Shown one piece after another: positions 44,630 through 56,709 of a DNA stretch of 64,000 bases. The position numbers were made by a program, and so were the translations under genes. Under the pieces are notes generated by a model that had not been told where the DNA came from, ran no database searches, and saw only the letters and a program-made list of their open reading frames with translations. The DNA is taken from contig JAALGY010000061.1 of the NCBI GenBank assembly GCA_032358165.1, positions 1,426,001 to 1,490,000 on the forward strand, in the 5' to 3' direction. This DNA comes from Diplosphaera chodatii (taxonomy: Eukaryota; Chlorophyta; Trebouxiophyceae; Prasiolales; Stichococcaceae). Each line of letters starts with the position of its first letter. Position 1 is the stretch's first letter.

Positions 44630-47181
44630 ATGGTATGTCATCTTCGCTGCTGCTTTAGCAGCGCTCAAAGCGGTCTGCATATGTCTCAGAAGACGACATC
44701 AGCGTTCAGGCTCCTGCTATGATGCGTATGCTGTGGCACCATTTGGCATACACAATGTGAAGGACCAGCATGGTCATGAGGCACAGTCTTTGCAGTGCAA
44801 TAGCAGTCATCACGGCGCCCCACTGCTTGCTTTGCAGGCGCCATCGAAACGCTTCAAGGTGGCAATCCTCGGTGAGCCCAGCCACTCCGCTGTAATTTGC
44901 ATGGCTTGCAGCAATGATGCAGCATCGGACATGCAGGGTTGCGGCGGCAGGTTAGTACACATGATCGCAGCAAGGCCCTGCAACTACAGTGCAGCTCGCG
45001 TTGATAACCCTGCGTGCTTGCAACCAGCTGGTATCACACGTGCTCCTTGATCTTGCCCAGGTGCGTCGGGCGGCATCGGCCAGCCGCTGTCGCTGCTGCT
45101 GAAAATGAACGAGCGCGTAGAGGTGCTCAGCCTGTACGACGTGGTGGGCACGCCGGGGGTGGGCGCTGACGTCGGCCACATTGACAGCATCGCAAAGGTG
45201 GGGCGCGCTTGCTCGGCACCATTGGCAGCACATTGCTTACATCCATTACAGCCCATGCTCTCAAGGTCGGGACAGCAGGTTTCATGGGAGACTCATGACG
45301 GTGCTGCACACACGCTCGTCGCAGGTGGAGGCGTTTGTCGGCGACCTACAAGACAAGGCGAAGAGCGAGGAGGAGCTGGCCAAGGCGCTGCAGGGTGTCC
45401 AGCTGGCGCTCATCCCCGCCGGCGTGCCGCGCAAGCCCGGCATGACGCGCGACGACCTGTTCAACACCAACGCAGGTGCTACTTGCTGCAGAGGAACTAC
45501 CGTTGCGGCTGCCCTGCAACAAGGGAACATCGAGACATCTGTGGCTTCCGCTCATGGAAAAAAACAAGCAGGTCTTGTCATGAAGCTGTGCTCTGTGGTT
45601 GTAGGCATTGTGCAGGGCCTGGCAGAGGGCATCGCCAAGGTGGCGCCCGAGGCCTGGGTCGCCATCATCAGCAACCCCGTCAACTCGACGGTGCCCATCG
45701 TCGCGGAGGTCTTCAAGCGGGCAGGTGGGGACGGCGACTTGAATCCTTTTGGTGCAATGCTGCTGTGGCCACGTTGTTCAGAGACAATTTAATCATTGGC
45801 CTTAACAGCCTGAGGTTGCCATTTGCACAGGCACATACGACCCGAAGAAGGTGCTCGGCGTGACGAAGCTGGACGTTGTGCGGGCCAAGGCGTTCATTGG
45901 GCAGATCACAGGCACCGACCCCAAGGAGGTGTCCATCCCGGTGGTGGGGGGCCACGCCGGCACCACCATCCTGCCGCTGCTCTCGCAGGTATGGTCCTCA
46001 AAGCAGCATTTAGTCACAATGAGCATCGTTCATAATTCCTGTGTGATGTGTCAGCATAGGTCTGGTGGCACTGTTGGGGCCTTGCTCCATCTCACAAGCA
46101 CAGCATGAGTGGGTTGGCAGGATGTTGCGGACATGAGATCGACGCTTGCTGCTATTCGTGCCTGTGCAGTCCCAGCCGGCGGTCAACATCAGCGAGGACG
46201 AGGCGAGGAAGCTGACGGAGCGCATCCAGAACGCTGGTACCGAGGTCGTGGAGGCCAAGGTGAGGCGATGCGCATGTATCATGCCCATGCTGCTTGCCTT
46301 CCCATGAGGGAGCACATGACGTCAAGGTCGCATGCCGAGCAAACGGACGACAATCATACCATGGTCTTTGCGGATGTCTAGTAAGCATATGGCATGCTGA
46401 ATGTGGTAACCCTGAACCTGAGCTGAGGATCGATCGTGATGGGCCACCGCTGTGCAGGCTGGCAAGGGCTCAGCGACTCTGTCCATGGCGTATGCGGCGG
46501 CCGCATTTGCAGAGTCATGCCTGCGGGCGATGGCTGGGGAGTCCGGGGTCACTGAATACGCTTACGTGGAGTCCTCCGTGGTGGAGGGCGTGCCGTTCTT
46601 CGCCAGCCAGGTGCAACCACAACTCCGTGTCGTTGCTACCAGCTTCCCGGGAGCTGGGTTGAGCTGACATATGTGGAGACTGAGGAGGCAGTGCTGCAGA
46701 TGTGCACAAGGCATGAGTGCACCTCCAGTATCGTCAATTCAGCAGAACAGGTACCAGTTATGCTTCAAGCACATCGGCTGCCAGCCTGGTGTTTTGTGAA
46801 ACACGTGTTACATCTGACACACATGATGAGAGGCTGTTTCGTTCTGCAGGTGTCGCTAGACACCTCTGGCGCCACACCTGCATCAGAGCTGGGTCCGCTC
46901 AACGAGTCAGAGAGCCAGGCGCTGCAGGTGCTTTGCTATAGGATCACAAGGGCCACGCACCCCACAATTCAGTCAGCTGGATCTGCAACTTGTGTGGCGC
47001 AAACTGCTCCTGTGCGCATTCAAAAATGTGAAGTTGACGCCGTGTGCACGGTTGCTGCTGACATATGCGGTCTGCAAGCGGCTCAGAGCCTCCTTGATTT
47101 GCGCAGTCCCTCAAGAAGGAGCTCAGCGACAGCATCCAGAAGGGTGTGGACTTCGTCACCAAGGGGCCCATCGGCAGCTGA
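44630..47181 (+). CDS. NAD-dependent malate dehydrogenase (mitochondrial/peroxisomal type)
   Basis: Interconverts malate and oxaloacetate. Nine exons from 44838 (44838-44871, 45061-45197, 45325-45475, 45605-45724, 45831-45988, 46170-46259, 46458-46610, 46850-46927, 47107-47181) sum to 996 nt (331 residues plus stop) and keep phase. NAD-binding [15 protein letters not shown] is completed across the first of these introns. Other landmarks: [17 protein letters not shown] with the substrate-binding arginines, [22 protein letters not shown], and [16 protein letters not shown] with the catalytic His. The frame has no ATG in the exon at 44838, and the best start is an ATG at 44630-44632 directly followed by a GT donor. 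That would put only the start codon on exon 1 and give no transit peptide. The C-terminus (PIGS) is not a peroxisomal SKL-type signal. The compartment is therefore uncertain. Confidence 0.9.
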
Positions 47182-47728
47182 TGCGCCATATGCAATCGAC
47201 GCTCAGCAACCATCATTGGGTGTAGAAACTTGAGCAGTGGGGCTTGGAAAGGGGTGCTGGTGTGCCCGAGGGTCAGCTGCGCAATCTGCTCGAGCTTCGG
47301 TTTGGCTATAATACTGCATCAGTTGATGCTTTGGCCTGACGAGAGTACAGCATTGAGGTGCAGCACGAGCGCATGTGGGCAGTGGACTTTGAAACAACCG
47401 CAAGGTGCAGCAATCCTCAACCCTCTGGCAAGGTTCATACGGCACGTCGGAGGCTGGCATCGGTGTCATCCGCCTGCAGTGTTGGAGCCTTGCCACTATC
47501 TAGTGGCACGTTCGGTCCTAGGTCACACCTGCACAACAGAGCAGAGGTCTGCACCCCCAACAGTCCTCGGAGATAGCATCGCAATGAAGCCACTGCACAG
47601 CCATTTGCCTCTAAGCACCGCGGGTGCACCAGGGGCCAGGCGGCTGTGTACAGGATGAAGCAGGGGTATTGGCAAAGTTGCACCACATTTCCGATCATGG
47701 ACACCCTGATCACAGTGCAGGCAGCAGC
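47182..47728. other. Convergent intergenic region
   Basis: About 0.55 kb between MDH and the prolyl 4-hydroxylase gene, holding two 3' UTRs. No coding exon or RNA gene supported. Confidence 0.45.
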
Positions 47729-50179
47729 TCACCTGCCGCATGCGAATAGGCAGGAGCCCGGTTGCTTCTGCGTGCCGATCATAAACGTGGGGTTGCTACC
47801 ACATTCGCCAGACTCTGCCCACTGCGCATTGCAACATGACGCAGTTTGTCTGACAGTTCCTGCGACCTGTCTGACTGTCGTCTGACAGTACGTCTGACAG
47901 TCTGACAGTCCCTTTCTGAGAGCAGTGGAAACCGCCCAGAACATCGGGCCATGCTGTATAAACTGATACGTCTGCATGTGTGGGTCAGAGTCACACATAC
48001 ACTGACACACAGCAGCTGGAGCAGCACTGCTGCGGGGTCATGCAAGTGTGAGCAAGAATAGCAGCATGCCTCACTTGGTCATACAGCACCATCACCCTGA
48101 AACGCAGGCATGTCAAAGCCAAGCCCAGGAACCATCACCTGCGCGCAGTGGGTGTCCAGGTCGGCGCACCCCGGCGGCGCGGGCGGCGGCGGCGGCACAT
48201 GGATCACGTGCTGCACCTTGACGGCCTTCTCGCCCGCCACTGCATACCTCGCCACGTGCACCCTGCAGCAAATCAGGGCCTATCCATGACGAACCATAGA
48301 ACGAGACAGCTGACTGCCCCAGCTGAGGCGGAGAGCTGTTGCGACATATGCCATGACGGCCTGCAGGGTAATATACTGCTTGTGAAACAGGCAGACATCT
48401 TCAGAGATGACATGCCCCAGATCAGCGGAGCCTCAACAGCAATGCAAGGGTACACAAGCAAGCCCCACCACTTGGTGGCGCTCCACTTGGTGCCCTTGAT
48501 CACAGGGCAGCCGCCGTGCAGCGAGCCAGAGTCCAGCCGCCCGTCCGTCTGCAAGCTCCAGAAAGCCACCGCCGACCCAGCCCTCGGCTTGACGGCCAGC
48601 CCCTTCATCGCGCATGGCGAGTACTGGTCAGCTGTCTGGTGTGGCGGCACCTTGACGTTGGGAAACACCTGCACGACATGACACCTCTGAATTCTGACAG
48701 TTGGGTTGCAGAATCAACCTGCTCGGTCGTACTGTGGTCTTCTTGTCACCAGTTATCGGTCATCAACAGCCTGATGGTGCAACCAGAAGGACCGTAGTCT
48801 GTTTTGAGACTGCGCCATATGTGGAAGCACCCATCCCAGCAGCGCACCGTCTCACCGCCCTCTTCAACATCGCTGAGGTACATCAAAACCGTGACGAGCC
48901 TGTTGCCGCCATTGTCTGTTCCGCCCTGTTGCAGTATAATGTGACTGGAGCCTTGCTTTTGAACATCGCGAAGCAACTAGTGTTATGGCAAGCCTTTCAC
49001 TCAGCATGCAGGCCAGGATCTTGTGTGAAAGGGTCGCACCTCATGAAAGAAATAGTCAAAATGCGGGTCTGCAGGCCAAGGACATACTTCAGTCAGTCTG
49101 CAGAGCAATTGACCTCCTCCACAGATGTCATCAAGAGCGAGTCATCTGACATGCAAACTGAGAGCTCACCATACTTCTGGCCATCCTCATACTTCAACAC
49201 CTGCAGCAACAGGAGCACTGTCATTGACATGGTGCCCAGGGTTAGTATCCATTGATTTGAAGGCTGTTGAAATACCCTGGGTACCGCTGATCAATCGGTG
49301 CGAGGCTTCAACCTAGTTGGGATGCTGTCTGGTGCACAGTGCTAGTTGTCACCTGGATGCCCTCGCCGTTCAAGCTGGGCACCATGAGCCAGTCGGCCAC
49401 CCGCGCCTCTATGCCTGCCAAAACGAGCATGAACTCGGTCATCTCAGCAATGGGTGTATGCAAGTGTAGTGGACCTGGGGTCAAGAGAGCAGACCCCACC
49501 ACCGCTTTGACATGCTTGCAAAGGTGAGCAGGCGCGCAGCCTGCACTGGTGAGCAGTGCACATGAATGCATTGGCGAGTGATGCTCACTCTTGATCACGG
49601 GGTCTTCGGCGCGGTCGAAGAACATCCCCGACGACGTCCGGATGTCGCTGATGGAGGAGCCGCCCGTCTCGGTGTCGACCACGCCGCTGCGCACGATGCG
49701 GGGCGCCGCCTTGCTGACCAGATGGGCCACCTCCTCTGCAAATGTGTGATCAGTCAAATGAAGGATGATGTCCGCCTGGATGGTGTCCCAGTCACGGGGT
49801 GCCGGGAAGTCAGCAATGTGATGGATTTGACACCCACCTCCTGTCAGCAGGTTCTCGGCGTGGAAGATGCGCGGCGTCCAGGACAGCGTGGTGAACTTCG
49901 GCCGGGGCTGCTCCCGATACGACTCCCCCTTCCACCCTGCGATCATCATGCCTTTGGACACCCCTAATAAATACCTGCTGAGGATGCGCCTTGACTTACA
50001 AAGCAGCATCACGCTCAGTTGTGCGATACAGGCAGGGTCTTCTGCCTGACAGTGGCGCTGACACCAGTAACAGCTGAATGTTTGTGCCCACCGATGAGAC
50101 GCTCCTCCTCCTGCGCTGGCCTTGCCGCTTTGGCGAAGCAGCCCAGCGGCGGCGCGAGCAGCATGAGCAGCAGCAGCAT
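47729..50179 (-). CDS. Prolyl 4-hydroxylase with C-terminal ShKT domain
   Basis: Fe(II)/2-oxoglutarate dioxygenase that hydroxylates proline in secreted proteins such as algal hydroxyproline-rich wall proteins, in the ER/Golgi. Ten exons (50179-50092, 49936-49838, 49735-49589, 49414-49353, 49200-49170, 49068-49040, 48925-48848, 48668-48469, 48262-48139, 47821-47729) sum to 951 nt, 316 residues. The start at 50179 gives a hydrophobic leader (MLLLLMLLAPPLGCFA). Iron ligands are clear: DPHFDYFFHE, formed across the 49170/49068 splice, holds His-x-Asp. LHGGCPVIKGTKWSATKW holds the distal His and the 2-oxoglutarate Lys. LVTVLMYLSDVEEGGET is typical of the family. A Pro run links to a ShKT module (CADLDTHCAQ then WAESGECGSNP), a common partner domain in algal and animal P4Hs. 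The module has five visible cysteines and stops at ACGR, lacking the usual sixth. Confidence 0.92.
47847..47912. repeat. Degenerate TCTGACAG tandem repeat in an intron
   Basis: Four perfect TCTGACAG octamers and one diverged copy (TCTGACTG) lie within 66 bp, spaced irregularly. They sit in the last intron of the prolyl 4-hydroxylase gene, just upstream of its final acceptor on the minus strand. Confidence 0.75.
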
Positions 50180-51495
50180 TGCCGGCAGCCGCACAGCTGG
50201 TGCCCATGATTGCTGACGCTGCCAGCAGCGGCGGCCTGATGGCCGACATGTGCCGTGCCCTAGCGTGGCGCTGGATGCTGCTGCAGCACTTGGCATCCCT
50301 GTTGCCTGCCCACGAGGACAGCAGCACTCAGCCAGGCAATCCGCCAGCCTTGCAACGGCGATGTGCTGACCAGCCGCAGGGCCGCCTACATGTCTCCCCG
50401 CTGTAGCATGCGCAGTGGCCTGCTGCCGAGTTCGTGCCTCAGGTACTCAGGCAGGCCGTCCCTGATGCCAACGAGCTGGCGGGCGCTGATGTAAATTGTC
50501 TACTGAAGCCTTCGCAAGGCTGCAGCCTTGATTTCTAACCAGGACTGCTTGCTGACCGCTGCCTGCAGCTGCGCGCTGAATCTTTCTGAGCTGAAGTAAA
50601 CCAAGATGGCACAGTGGAAGAGAATCGTTTCAGCTTGACGCCCGTGATGACGGTCTGCCTGGTCACCCACCAACGCACAACTGTGAAGCACGACTATATA
50701 CCTATATACCAGGCGTTGAGGGCGGGATGCAGGTCTGCACCAGCAGATCTGAACATGGGTAACGAAGTATCAATACAATGCGGCAGAGTATCAGAAGCAC
50801 TAACTCTACACAGTTTATGGCATCGCCTCACAGGCACTTGGACACAGCATGCCGCACGTCATCAGGTCACGCCTCACTATATGGACAATGGATACCTAGT
50901 AGCGTTGGCCTACTGAAGTGTCGTACCCCAAACCATCGCCTTGCGCGCGTGCACTGGAGGTCTAGCTGGCCCTGGGGTGGCAGGTGCAGCAGCACCACCG
51001 CCAACGTTGCAGATATGTGGTTGCTGCTTTCGTTCCTGACTTACGCCAAGTGCAGCCTGGATGATGACAGCCTGAATGGGACGCGCGGGACGCGTCTTCC
51101 GTAGACAGGTGAAACTGCCATACTACACACGCTTGCACTCATCATCAGGGGCAACCAAGTTTGTAGTCTGGTGTTAAGCAGTCATGCAGTCATCTGAAAG
51201 CATGTCTGAGACCTCGATGACGGCTTTACGAGGGCTTCAGAGGAACGACTGATGAGCATTCCAATCACTCTTCACACCCTTCCTCCTTCGGTCCCCAGCT
51301 CAGAGCTTCCCAGGCAGCATCCTAGTACTTACGCGTGTATTCCCATCAGCAAGCCGCTGCCCCGTGGTGTGTAGGTGACATCCGGGCCCTGTGGCAGTGA
51401 CAGCGGCCAGGGACACCAGGCGGTGGCGGACCGCTGCCAGCTGTTTCCGGCGGAGACACTCGCGAGAGTCGAGCAAGTCATCAGTCAACGGACCG
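50180..51495. other. Divergent intergenic region (P4H / pectin acetylesterase)
   Basis: About 1.3 kb between two divergent starts; both promoters should be here. Both neighbours are secretory-pathway or cell-wall enzymes, so co-regulation is possible but not shown. No exon or RNA gene supported. Confidence 0.45.
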
Positions 51496-54400
51496 ATGCA
51501 GCTCCAGCTGCGACACCAGACCACCAGCAGCAGCTGCAGCGTCGATGATGACCACAAACACACTGTGGTCCAGCGGCCATGGCGTGTGGTGCTCGCAGCA
51601 GCGCTGGTCTCGGCACTGTTCCTCCAGCCGCAGCCAGCAGCCGCCCAGACAGCGACATTGACAGCCTCTCAGGCGGGGTCAGCACCCAGTGCAGAGCCTG
51701 GTGCTGCACCGGCAAGTGCTCCGCTGGCAGCATCAGCAGCCTCTGCGCCACCAATGCTGCCCAGTGATGCGATGCAGCGCTTCTTCCTCAACAGCACCGA
51801 CCCCTTCGCGGTCTGCAACGACGGGTCATCAGGTGGCTGCAGCAACCCCCTTCTGCTACAACATGTTTGCAGAGGCATGTGGACGCAGGTTCAGCGTGTC
51901 ACCTAACGGGATGCCGGCAGCAAGTATCAAGCGGCTGCACTGTGTGCGCTGATGAACAGCTGTGTGCGCTGCCACAGCTGCGTACTACTTCCGGCGGGGC
52001 AGCGGCGCCGGCGCCGCCCGCTGGCTCATCCGCTTCCAGGGCGGCGGCTGGTGCACCGACACCGGCAGCTGCCAGCTGCGCATGGACGTCTCCCCCTGGC
52101 TCATGTCCTCCAAGCTGTACCCGGTGCGGCGTCTGATCAACAAAGCTTTGACACGCCCAAATTCTCCTTGGGCATCAAAAGCGCACAAGATTATCGTATA
52201 AACATGTGCCGACTATGATCTGACTTTGCCCGAGCCACTGACTATGCTCTGACTATGCTTGCCTGTGAAGACATGTGCAGAATTGCAGCGTAAATTGCCG
52301 TCAAATTTGCAGGAGGTGATAGCGACTGGGATCACGGTGGAGGGCATCCCCGACATCGTGGCGCAGCCGGTGGGCATCCACTCAGCGGACGCAGCCCTCA
52401 ACTACGCCTTCCACAACTGGAACCACGTGTACCTGTACTACTGCACCTCGGACTCGTCGCTGGGTGCGCCGCTGCAGCTACTGTGCCCAAGAGTCAGCCC
52501 TGTGGCTGGCCGCTGTTCCTCAGCGCAGCTGTGCATCCTCAGCGCAGCTGTGCAGCAGACATGTCACAACACGAGCCTCGGCGCTCTGCTCTGCACATTC
52601 TTGGTTCGTAGCACACACATACGACCGTACTGCTTTGCCGGATCAAGGCGGCACCCAACCCGCGGGCATCAAATCAAACCGCACCCCTCGCACGCTGCAG
52701 GCGACACGCCGCAGGGCCTGGCGCAGGGCACGCAGTACTGGGCGTTCCGAGGGCGGCGCGTGGTCGCGGCCCTGGCGGATCAGCTGGTGGCGCTCCAGGG
52801 TTTGGGAGACGCCACCGACGTGCTGGTGGCCGGTGACTCGGCGGGCGGCGTCTCGGCGCTCAACAACGCTGACTTCGTGCTGCAGCGCGTCCAGAGCCTC
52901 CTGCCCAGGTGTGCGCAAGGGCCAGCATGCCCGGTGGCCGCTGCTGTGATGCTGCCGCTGGCGCCGGCTGCCAGAGTGTCCGTCCTGCTGCAGGGCCTTA
53001 CCTGCTAGGCAACCAGGCAGAATGCCAGGTTGCCCTGCAGTCTGCTCCCTTGCCTTCATATTGCTTGGTGACATGCAACACTACACTGTAGCTGTCACAG
53101 GATAAATCTTTGAGTGCTGGGTCGGCAACACGCTTGCACCAGTGGTTCACGCCAATTGCAAACCTTTTGTACCACAGGCTGGTGCGGTGGAAGGTGTACG
53201 CCGACGCCGGCTGGTTCCTGGACATCCCTGGGTTCGGCCCAGCGGCCGGCACGCGGCCGATGCGCGGCATCGCGACCACGCTGCAGACCGCCTACAACGC
53301 CAGCTTCGACGCGGCCTGCATGTCCCAGCTGCTGCCCGGCCAGGTGAGCAATGCTGGCTGCTGAACCATGATCCATGATCGCCAGGTTGGCACATGATGT
53401 GTGCTGGTTGACACATTAGAGCAAAGCAGTTCCTGGCTACATCCTGAGGCGTCACCACTTACTACAAGCTTGCAGCGTCATCTGCAAGCGGATCTGCTTT
53501 GGTTGTTGCAGAAGTGGGCGTGCTTCTTCGGCCAGTACTGGTGGCAGCGCTTCCCGCTGCCCACCTTCCTGGGGGAGTACCTATACGACTCTGCCAACCT
53601 AGGTGACGGGAGCATGATGCAATGTGCAACGTCCGAACTCTGCTTCGCACATTGGTCCACAAGCGCTGCATCACAGCTGAGGCTAGCATCCATTCAGCTG
53701 CAGTGCTGGTGCAGATTGTGACAGGCATGGAATGGGACTGTGCCAAGCTATCTCGAGGCTGAGCTGTGTGCTTTTGCCTGCTGTGCAGGCTTTGACTATG
53801 CCTCGACGCCCACAGACGATGCAGTGTTCCGACAGGCGATGTCCGACACACTCAGCGGCCCAGCGAACGCAACAGAGCTGGTCACAACAGGCAATGGAAG
53901 TGCAAGCAGAGGCAAGGGAACCGTCACGCTGCAGAGCCAGGCGGTTCTTGGCAGGCGGCTGCGGGACGCAGCAAGCCGCCAAACGCCCGGCAGGCGGCTG
54001 TCCGCAGCCACCGCAGCAGCGCAGGTGCAACCGGTTGCCCCTCGAACGCATGCTGCTTGATTCTGCCTGCTTGCAAGGAGCAGATACTCTTCAGGGATGT
54101 TATGGTGATCTGGCCTCAGCCTGATGCTGATGCAGGCAGTTCAGCCCCATACAAACACCAGCAATCAGGCAGGAGGCCAACATGGCAATGCGATGCTGCT
54201 CTTTACAGGTGAACGCGGGCCTGGCTGGGCAGCCGCCGTCAGTCTTCTCACAGGCATGCAAGCTGCACGAGGTCATCGACGGCAACACGCTGTTCGACGC
54301 CCAGATTGGGAGCACCAAGCTGTACGCCGCGCTGGTCGACTGGTTCTTCAACGGCACGCGCTACGTGGTGAGCTCCGATCGGCAGTGTGTCAAGAAGCAG

Positions 54401-54881
54401 CACCTGCATGCTTTGCTTCAATGGATGCCGCTGTGCCGGCCGCAGCCTGATGCTTGATCGGCTGACTGATGGTGTACCAGTTGTCATCAAATCAAATTTG
54501 TTCCCGAGTCTGAAAGCCTTCAGAATATGTGTGCAGGAAGTGGATGCGTACCCGGCACTAAGGTCGGACGCACAGTGCAGCGCCTCCCCGGCCGCGCCGC
54601 TCGCCCCGGGCATCAGCCCTGCAGCGCAGCCGCCCGGCCGCAGCCCTGTAGCAAATGCCCCGGCGCCGCCCCTCGGCCTGCAGCCAGGGGTTGCGCCGGT
54701 GGCAGTGGAGGTGCCGGCTTCCCACAGCGGCGGCGACAACAACAGTTCAGCAAGCAGCACAGATGGGACCGCTCCGGCCCCGGGCCCGCCCAGCCAGTCT
54801 GCTGGCCTCCGTGCTGCGACAGGGGGTGCTCTTGCGGCTGTTGTGGCGGTGGCAAGCTCAATTTTGCTACTTGTGTTATAA
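51496..54881 (+). CDS. Pectin acetylesterase / Notum family hydrolase, GPI-type tail
   Basis: Secreted serine carboxylesterase related to plant pectin acetylesterases and animal Notum. Nine exons (51496-51832, 51978-52123, 52313-52463, 52701-52908, 53178-53343, 53512-53602, 53789-54024, 54209-54367, 54537-54881) sum to 1839 nt, 612 residues. An N-terminal basic region and helix (VVLAAALVSALFL) form a signal or signal anchor. Family landmarks: VCNDGSS joined to AYYFRR, then RFQGGGWC (oxyanion region), VLVAGDSAGG with the nucleophile Ser, and the late ACKLHEVI segment with the catalytic His. The exon at 53789 is an insertion rich in Arg, Ala and Gln that the core family lacks. The last exon ends in a long Pro/Ala/Ser linker and a hydrophobic end (VVAVASSILLLVL), as in GPI-anchored proteins. 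Likely acts on cell-wall polysaccharide; true substrate unknown. Confidence 0.87.
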
Positions 54882-56709
54882 ACACTCGGAGTGCAAGTTG
54901 TATGCTTCAGGAATGTCGGCAGCACATGCTTGCTTTGCACCGTCGTTCAGCTGATTAGATTGTTTATGTATGATAGTCGGGACAGCACTTCAGAGCATTG
55001 ACCAGGAATGAACTCCGTGGTTGTAGACTTCACACAGAAGCATTGGTTTGTTCGGCAAACTTGTAGGTTACACACACACGCATACATGTTGTGAACAGGG
55101 TATCATAGTCCCCACGACAAGCTTATGCACCAACACATGCATCGAGCACATGACTGCTACTCAACATCTCACAACCCAAGGGCAGATCGTGGCACATCAT
55201 GCAAGCACATCAGCAGTCAACATCCTGGGGTGGCCGCCGAATCTGCGGATGTGCAAAATGCATCGGCGGCCAAGCAAGGCTACCGTCCTGGCCGCAAAAG
55301 CAGCTGCAACCAAATGCATATGTTAGAGCTGCACCCCTATACCAGATCGTGCTTGCAAACCACGTCTGCGGCAAGCAGCCAGGACGGCTGTGCAGTCCCC
55401 TTGTTGCAATGCACCCACGTGCCGCGGCAATCTCATCATTGCTGCAGGTGGTGTGGGGTTTCAAACAGTTGATCCCCGGGTCGCCGGCAGTCAAGAGCCG
55501 GCAGAGGCAAGCGCCACTATCGCCATTGGGCAGAATGCTCCGCCCCCTGGCGATGGCCCATCTACACATGTGTCTCTGCTCCTTATGGCACATCTGTTGT
55601 GCTGCGCCTGGCTGCAGCTCATTTGCTCCAGCTGAGTACAGCTGTGGAGTTGCCGGCATTGCACGCCACCTTGAGCCTTGCCCCCCTGCTGCTACGTCTG
55701 CCGAGTCCTCTGCCTGGGGCACGTCTGACTCTGCCCACTGCTGCTGAATGCTGCTGGCCAACTGGCACATTGAAACCGTCTCAGCGAGCAAAACCCACAA
55801 AGCATGCTGTGCTTTGCGCACCCGATGCTACAACAGCTATCCAAAGCCGCCAACCCTGAGGCCTCAAGTCACAATAGTGCCTCCAAACACTGGTTGCGCA
55901 TGCCCCTGACATGGCGCCTGTGTTCAGCCCATACCCTGTGCTCGACAAGGTGTGTACGTTCACACTGTCATGCCCAGACCTGCTGAACCTACAATGATGG
56001 GTGTTCACCCATACACTGACCCCGCTGACCTACACAAGTACTGCTCATACCCATATGCTGTCGTAACCCAGTCGGAGGTGCCTGCATGTTCGCCTCAGAC
56101 CCCTGGACAAACCAGCACCTAAGCGGGATCATCGAGTGCTGACCGACCTAAGCCCGCTAACCCTGAATCACGGCTCTGATTGCCGAGCACTGACATGTCG
56201 CCTTCCAGTAGTATGGGCGTGGGCTGCCTGGCTGCCCACGCCATGGCGACAGCTCAGATGGGTTGTGGCGCGTCGCCATAAGGTGCTGCTGGAGTGCATT
56301 GCTGGCGACCGCCTAGTAGCTGCGTAGTCCTGCCCGTATGCCAGCCGCAGGAGAGTCGTTGGTAGTTTTCTAGCCACCTGGCCTTGGCGCGCCCCGCCCA
56401 TCGCTCCACTGTAAGATGGATGGCCCCAACACCAGCAGGCGTTGCCGCTCCTTGAGCCTACACAGGCCGGAAGCATGCTCAGTCACATTAGCTGATGGCC
56501 GACGTCTGCAGAAGCAGTCATAGAGGTTGCCAGAGCTGCCAGTGAAAGCTGGGGCACCCTTCTCCTGAAGGAAAGTGTGCAACCCCTTCATGCAACCCTA
56601 CGAATCTATTGCCGTAGGTAGGTTGTGTTTGCAGTGAAGCAGGAGCAGGGCCAGATCCAGATGTGTGCAAACCTGCCACAGGGTAGGGGCGTGGCACCAG
56701 TCGAGGGAG
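54882..56709. other. Convergent intergenic region
   Basis: About 1.8 kb without a supported gene. A long minus-strand frame (55210-55821, 203 codons) overlaps plus-strand frames of 110-180 codons; none shows a domain, and codon use does not favour one strand. The region could hide a decayed element. The first part is the 3' UTR of the Notum-like gene. Confidence 0.4.

Noticed and set aside
55210..55821. 203-codon minus-strand frame in the 54.9-56.7 kb gap
   Set aside because: No domain, no clear splice context and equally long frames on the other strand; kept only as an unexplained region.
55960..56170. CCCTGAA/CCCTAA-like stretch as an interstitial telomere
   Set aside because: No tandem array of a telomeric unit; only scattered similar words.
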